Below are positions 5,759-8,416 of a stretch of DNA of 8,416 nucleotides, in pieces. Made by a program: the position numbers and the translations under genes. This DNA is from Beijerinckiaceae bacterium (GTDB lineage Bacteria; Pseudomonadota; Alphaproteobacteria; Rhizobiales; Beijerinckiaceae): the NCBI GenBank assembly GCA_947456315.1, contig CANGRU010000056.1:1-8416 (forward strand), given 5' to 3'. Each line of letters begins with the position of its first letter. Within the stretch, counting starts at the first letter, position 1. The notes beneath the pieces are model-generated. The model worked only from the letters and a program-made list of their open reading frames with translations, did no database searches and was not told the DNA's origin.

Positions 5759-6322
5759 ATGAGCGCACCTTTCATCATCGGCATTGGCGGCACGACACGT
5801 CCGGGGTCCTCTTCCGAACAGGCTTTGCAGGTGGCCTTGGCCCATGCCCGCAAGCTCGGTGCAGAAACCAAGCTTTTTGGCGGCGCTGAATTGCAAATGC
5901 CGATGTATGATCCTGCCACAGCCAACGAGAATGAAGCCGCACGCGTGTTCATCGAAGCCTGCCGGCGCGCGGATGGCGTCATTATGGCCTCGCCCTGCTA
6001 TCACGGGGCCGTCTCGGGTCTGGTCAAGAATGCGCTCGATTATACGGAAGAAATGAACAAAGACGCGCGCGTCTATTTCGATGGCCGCGCGATCGGTTCC
6101 ATTGGTCTGGGCTATGGCTGGCAGGGTCCCGGCACAGTGCTGTCGCAATTGCGCGCCATTGGTCACGCATTGCGTGGTTGGAACGTGCCGCTTGGCGTGG
6201 CCGTCAATTCAGCCGTCGTGAAGTTCACGCCCGATGGTTGCTCGGATGAGAATATCGGCAAGCAGATCGAGATCATGGCAGGCCAAGTGGTGCAGTTTGC
6301 CAAGGCCATGAAGCAGGGCTGA
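5759..6322 (+). CDS. NAD(P)H-dependent FMN reductase family flavoprotein
   Basis: This 187-residue flavodoxin-fold protein starts with strand FIIGIGG and the FMN-phosphate loop GGTTRPGSSSEQAL (residues 10-23). Then come LGAETKLFGGAELQMPMYD, ADGVIMASPCYHGAVSGLVKNALDY near 77-101 (usual form SP-x-Y-x-G-x-(I/V)-x-G-x-LKNA(I/L)D), and GRAIGSIGLGYGWQGPGTVLSQLR. The family uses NAD(P)H to reduce flavin, quinones, azo compounds or metals. Some members feed reduced FMN to a monooxygenase, but none is present here. The ATG at 5759 is chosen because CAAGGA lies 8 bp upstream and the conserved strand starts at residue 5; an in-frame upstream extension overlaps the SnoaL-like gene and is not conserved in character. 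It is the second gene of the pair and converges with the aldo/keto reductase. Confidence 0.9.
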   Translation: MSAPFIIGIGGTTRPGSSSEQALQVALAHARKLGAETKLFGGAELQMPMYDPATANENEAARVFIEACRRADGVIMASPCYHGAVSGLVKNALDYTEEMNKDARVYFDGRAIGSIGLGYGWQGPGTVLSQLRAIGHALRGWNVPLGVAVNSAVVKFTPDGCSDENIGKQIEIMAGQVVQFAKAMKQG

Positions 6323-6336
6323 TACACCTTCCTTCT

Positions 6337-6433
6337 CGTCATTGCGAGGAGGGCTTCTGCCTGACGCGGCAGTCCAGTGCATCCAGTTTTGGTTCGTGGG
6401 GCTCTGGATTGCTTCGCTGCCCTCGCAAGGACG
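6337..6433. repeat. REP-like palindromic element (copy 2, degenerate)
   Basis: The outer arms CGTCATTGCGAGG (6337-6349) and CCTCGCAAGGACG (6421-6433) are inverted copies with one mismatch. The right half, CTCTGGATTGCTTCGC (6402-6417), is identical to the right arm of copy 1. The left half is diverged: GAAGCAATCC is replaced, and a nested hairpin CTGCC/GGCAG (6357-6361, 6368-6372) has appeared. It fills almost the whole 113-bp gap between two convergent genes, where its stem could help end or stabilise both transcripts. No clear U-run is present. Confidence 0.75.
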
Positions 6434-6435
6434 TT

Positions 6436-7371
6436 CTACTTTGTGATCCGGTTTATCTCTGCCAAATCTTCCGCCGTGAGCTTCCAGCTTGCGGCGGAAA
6501 TGTTTTGGGCGATCTGTTCGGGGCGTGTTGCGCCAGCAATGATGCTTGGCACACAGGCTTGTGCGGCCAGCCATGAGAAGGCGAGTTCAAGCAGTGTGCG
6601 CCCACGCGCCTCGCAGAATGCTTGCAGCTTCTCGACCTTCGGCCAGTTTGCATCGTTCAAATAGCGGCTTGCGAGTTTCGCATCGGCAAAGCGCGAGTCT
6701 GCTGGCGCTGAAGCATGGCGGTCATATTTGCCTGTCAGCATGCCGCCCGCCAGCGGATAGAAGGGTAGAAGGCCCATGCCCTTGGCTGTCAGCGCCGGAA
6801 TCAGCTCCGCCTCGGGTGCACGCCACAACAGTGAATATTCATCCTGCGCACTGACAAAAGCAGAGAGCCCCGTCATCTGCGCGGTGGCTTTGGCATCGAC
6901 CACTTGCCATGCGGGCAAGTTTGAACAACCGATATAGCGCACCTTGCCCGCGCGGATAAGGTCATCCAGTGCGCGTAATGTTTCCTCGATGGGTGTGAGC
7001 GGATCGGGGCGATGCAATTGGTAGAGATCGAGCCAGTCGGTTTTGAGCCGCCTGAGTGAATCCTCCACCGCCGCCATGATGTAGCGACGCGAGCCGCCTT
7101 TCTTCTCGCCGGCCTGATCCATGGCCATGCCGAATTTCGAGGCCAGCACAATGTCTTTGCGCCTTGGCCCGAGCCATTGGCCAAGGGCAATCTCCGAGCC
7201 GCCTTGACCACCATAGATGTCGGCGGTGTCGAACAAGGTGATGCCGGCATCCAGAGCGGCGTGAATGACGGCCTTGCTCTCGTTGATGCCTGTGCGGCCA
7301 CCAAAATTGTTGCAGCCGAGGCCAACCAGTGACACGCGCAGACCCGAGCGGCCGATGTTGCGGATGTCCAT
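6436..7371 (-). CDS. Aldo/keto reductase family protein
   Basis: This 311-residue soluble NADPH-dependent oxidoreductase has a TIM-barrel fold and the usual family length. It starts MDIRNIGRSGLRVSLVGLG, typical of the group that includes YajO-like and potassium-channel beta-subunit-like members. The catalytic tetrad is complete: D48 and Y53 in FDTADIYG, K79 in LASKFG, H120 in YQLHRPD. The cofactor region IIAGATRPEQIAQNISA lies near the C-terminus. The ATG at 7371 is chosen because GGGGGAG (complement of 7377-7383) lies 5 bp upstream and the family start follows. A frame extending to 7506 adds 45 residues of no conserved character. It is divergent from the sirtuin gene and convergent with the flavoprotein, so it probably forms its own unit. 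Substrate unknown; detoxification of aldehydes or ketones is a family-level guess. Confidence 0.95.
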   Translation of the reverse strand: MDIRNIGRSGLRVSLVGLGCNNFGGRTGINESKAVIHAALDAGITLFDTADIYGGQGGSEIALGQWLGPRRKDIVLASKFGMAMDQAGEKKGGSRRYIMAAVEDSLRRLKTDWLDLYQLHRPDPLTPIEETLRALDDLIRAGKVRYIGCSNLPAWQVVDAKATAQMTGLSAFVSAQDEYSLLWRAPEAELIPALTAKGMGLLPFYPLAGGMLTGKYDRHASAPADSRFADAKLASRYLNDANWPKVEKLQAFCEARGRTLLELAFSWLAAQACVPSIIAGATRPEQIAQNISAASWKLTAEDLAEINRITK

Positions 7372-7399
7372 ATGCGCTCCCCCGGTTGGTTTCACCCCT

Positions 7400-7428
7400 A
7401 TCTGACCTGCATAGGCGGTCCGGTTCAA
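7400..7428 (-). promoter_or_regulatory. Putative promoter of the aldo/keto reductase gene
   Basis: Read on the - strand, TTGAAC (complement of 7423-7428) and TCAGAT (complement of 7400-7405) are separated by 17 bp. The -35 is good and the -10 is weak. The position, about 30 bp before the ATG, fits a short leader. Confidence 0.35.
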
Positions 7429-7455
7429 CCCCTTGTCCGACCCGTTCACCTGTGG

Positions 7456-7473
7456 CTCCATGGGGGCATGGAG
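7456..7473 (+). promoter_or_regulatory. Hairpin over the sirtuin ribosome binding site / alternative starts
   Basis: CTCCATG (7456-7462) and CATGGAG (7467-7473) form a perfect 7-bp inverted repeat around GGGG. The right arm contains GGAG (7470-7473), the best Shine-Dalgarno for the ATG at 7483, and also the alternative in-frame ATG at 7468. Folding would hide both. The same palindrome in DNA could instead be an operator between the divergent genes. Confidence 0.45.
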
Positions 7474-7482
7474 ATTTGGGGC

Positions 7483-8226
7483 ATGGTCGGGCAGGCAGAT
7501 CAGCAAGACTTAGCCGCCCTCATCGGGCAGGCCGAGCAGATCGTCGCCTTTACAGGGGCCGGCATTTCGACCGAATGCGGTGTGCCGGACTTCCGCTCCC
7601 CCGATAGCGCCTGGAAGCGCTTTCCGCCCATTCCCTTTGCCGAGTTTCTGGCCAGCGAAGAGCAGCGCGTCGAGGCCTGGCGACGCAAATTTGCGATGGA
7701 TGATCTTTATGCCGGTGCCAAGCCGGGGCGCGGCCATGCCGCACTGGCCCGTCTCGTGGCTTCGGGCAAGATGAGCCATGTCATCACCCAGAATATTGAC
7801 GGGCTGCATCAGGCCTCGGGTATCCCCTCGGAAAGAATCATCGAGCTGCATGGCAATGGCACTTACGCCAGCTGTTTGAGCTGCGGGCATCAACATGCCT
7901 TGGCCCAAGTGCGGCCTGTGATCGAGGAGCAGGGGCGCGCACCGGTGTGCGACTGCGGCGGGTTGGTGAAGTCGGCTACAATTTCCTTTGGACAATCCAT
8001 GCCGCAGAAAGAACTGCAGCGTGCCCAACGTGCCACACTGGCTTGCGATCTTTTTCTGGTGATCGGCTCATCTTTGGTCGTACATCCGGCGGCAGCTTTT
8101 CCGCGCATAGCGAAAGAAAACGGTGCTGTGCTTGTGATTTTAAACAAAGACGCCACGCCGCTCGATGGCATTGCCGATCTGATTGTGCGCGCCGACATCG
8201 GTGATGTGCTGCGCGCGATCGGGTGA
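7483..8226 (+). CDS. cobB: NAD-dependent protein deacylase, Sir2 family (CobB-like sirtuin)
   Basis: This 247-residue cytoplasmic sirtuin removes acyl groups from protein lysines, consuming NAD+. Seen: NAD loop FTGAGIST (23-30), GVPDFRSP (33-40), TQNIDGLH (102-109), catalytic His in ELHGN (H123), zinc Cys pairs C131-x2-C134 and C156-x-C158, ISFGQSMP, IGSSLVVHPAA and LNKDATPLDGIAD. The second zinc pair is one residue shorter than the usual C-x2-C. By eye, the Tyr-x2-Arg pair that marks desuccinylases such as SIRT5 and E. coli CobB is absent from the helix before GRGH, so deacetylation is more likely; this is inference. Start choice: ATG 7483 has GGAG 9 bp upstream; ATG 7468, also in frame, would add five residues; a start at 7372 would add 37 unconserved residues. 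Candidate targets such as acetyl-CoA synthetase are not in the window. Confidence 0.94.
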   Translation: MVGQADQQDLAALIGQAEQIVAFTGAGISTECGVPDFRSPDSAWKRFPPIPFAEFLASEEQRVEAWRRKFAMDDLYAGAKPGRGHAALARLVASGKMSHVITQNIDGLHQASGIPSERIIELHGNGTYASCLSCGHQHALAQVRPVIEEQGRAPVCDCGGLVKSATISFGQSMPQKELQRAQRATLACDLFLVIGSSLVVHPAAAFPRIAKENGAVLVILNKDATPLDGIADLIVRADIGDVLRAIG

Positions 8227-8277
8227 AATGACGTTCCGGCTGCGCAGAGTCGTCCACAGGCTGCGGAAAAAACACCT

Positions 8278-8304
8278 TTGTCACATCCGGCCCGATGCTA
8301 TCTT
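8278..8304 (+). promoter_or_regulatory. Putative promoter reading out of the window
   Basis: TTGTCA (8278-8283) is followed after 15 bp by TATCTT (8299-8304). A TG one base upstream of that hexamer makes an extended -10 (TGCTATCTT). The spacing is short, which the extended -10 could offset. It lies just after the sirtuin stop and would serve a gene starting near the window end. Confidence 0.4.
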
Positions 8305-8349
8305 CCCTTTGCGACTCGGGGGACGGGGGTTCGATTCGGACCTTCCTGA

Positions 8350-8416
8350 GTGTTTGATCGGAAAAGCGCACGGGGCGCGGGGGCGACATTGGGTAGTAAC
8401 GATCCAAATCTTTCCA
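8350..8416 (+). CDS. Possible start of an unidentified protein, cut by the window edge
   Basis: A GTG at 8350, directly after an in-frame TGA, opens 22 codons to the window end; the peptide includes KSARGAGATLGSNDPNLS. An in-frame TTG at 8389 is an alternative start. Only a weak CGGA (8337-8340) precedes it. A competing frame from ATG 8228 is also open to the edge (62 full codons) but reads Arg/His-rich and unlike a protein. The 190 bp after the sirtuin hold no other gene I can support. No family is recognised. Confidence 0.25.
   Translation, partial: MFDRKSARGAGATLGSNDPNLS

Noticed and set aside
8227..8275. Intrinsic terminator after the sirtuin gene
   Set aside because: Only a small CTGCGCAG palindrome and an A-run are present, with no stable stem followed by T residues on the + strand.
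8318..8340. tRNA or tmRNA T-arm-like GGGTTCGATTC
   Set aside because: The T-loop-like string is there, but no acceptor, D or anticodon arms and no CCA-type end can be paired around it.
7976..8407. - strand frame over the sirtuin 3' end and the following gap
   Set aside because: It overlaps the conserved end of the sirtuin and its translation shows no recognisable domain.

Overview
The window looks like chromosomal DNA of an alphaproteobacterium, most likely of the order Hyphomicrobiales (Rhizobiales). This is an inference from three things: tight gene packing with fairly GC-rich codons, a tripartite tricarboxylate transporter (TTT) receptor beside MmgE/PrpD genes, and dispersed palindromes of the CGTCATTGCGAG...GAAGCAATCCAG type common in Bradyrhizobium-like genomes. 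No RNA gene, CRISPR array, transposase or phage gene was seen.

Region 1 (1-4239, + strand) reads as a small-molecule catabolic operon. In order it holds the C-terminal end of an MmgE/PrpD-family protein, a GntR/FCD regulator, a complete second MmgE/PrpD protein, a short-chain dehydrogenase-like protein (SDR), and a periplasmic TTT binding receptor. The first four genes are joined by gaps of 8 and 10 bp and one 17-bp overlap. A long REP-like hairpin separates the SDR from the receptor. The likely logic is capture of a carboxylic acid by the receptor, isomerisation, dehydration or decarboxylation by the PrpD proteins, and acid-responsive control by the regulator. The substrate cannot be read from sequence. 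The SDR lacks the catalytic Ser and Tyr of its superfamily.

Region 2 (4240-4950) is upp, uracil phosphoribosyltransferase (pyrimidine salvage). Its ribosome binding site lies in the 3' arm of a strong hairpin, which suggests translational control or attenuation.

Region 3 (4951-6322) has a probable promoter overlaid by a 13-bp tandem repeat. It drives a SnoaL/NTF2-like protein and an NAD(P)H-dependent FMN reductase-like flavoprotein, probably co-transcribed. A second, degenerate REP-like palindrome fills the gap to the convergent next gene.

Region 4 (6436-8226) holds an aldo/keto reductase on the - strand and, divergent from it, a CobB-type sirtuin. The sirtuin's start region contains a perfect 7-bp hairpin covering its likely ribosome binding site. 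The last 190 bp hold a probable promoter and perhaps the first codons of another + strand gene cut by the window edge.

Most genes belong to known families. The points most worth a second look are the SDR with an incomplete catalytic tetrad inside a two-PrpD/TTT operon, and the two hairpins that cover ribosome binding sites of upp and cobB.
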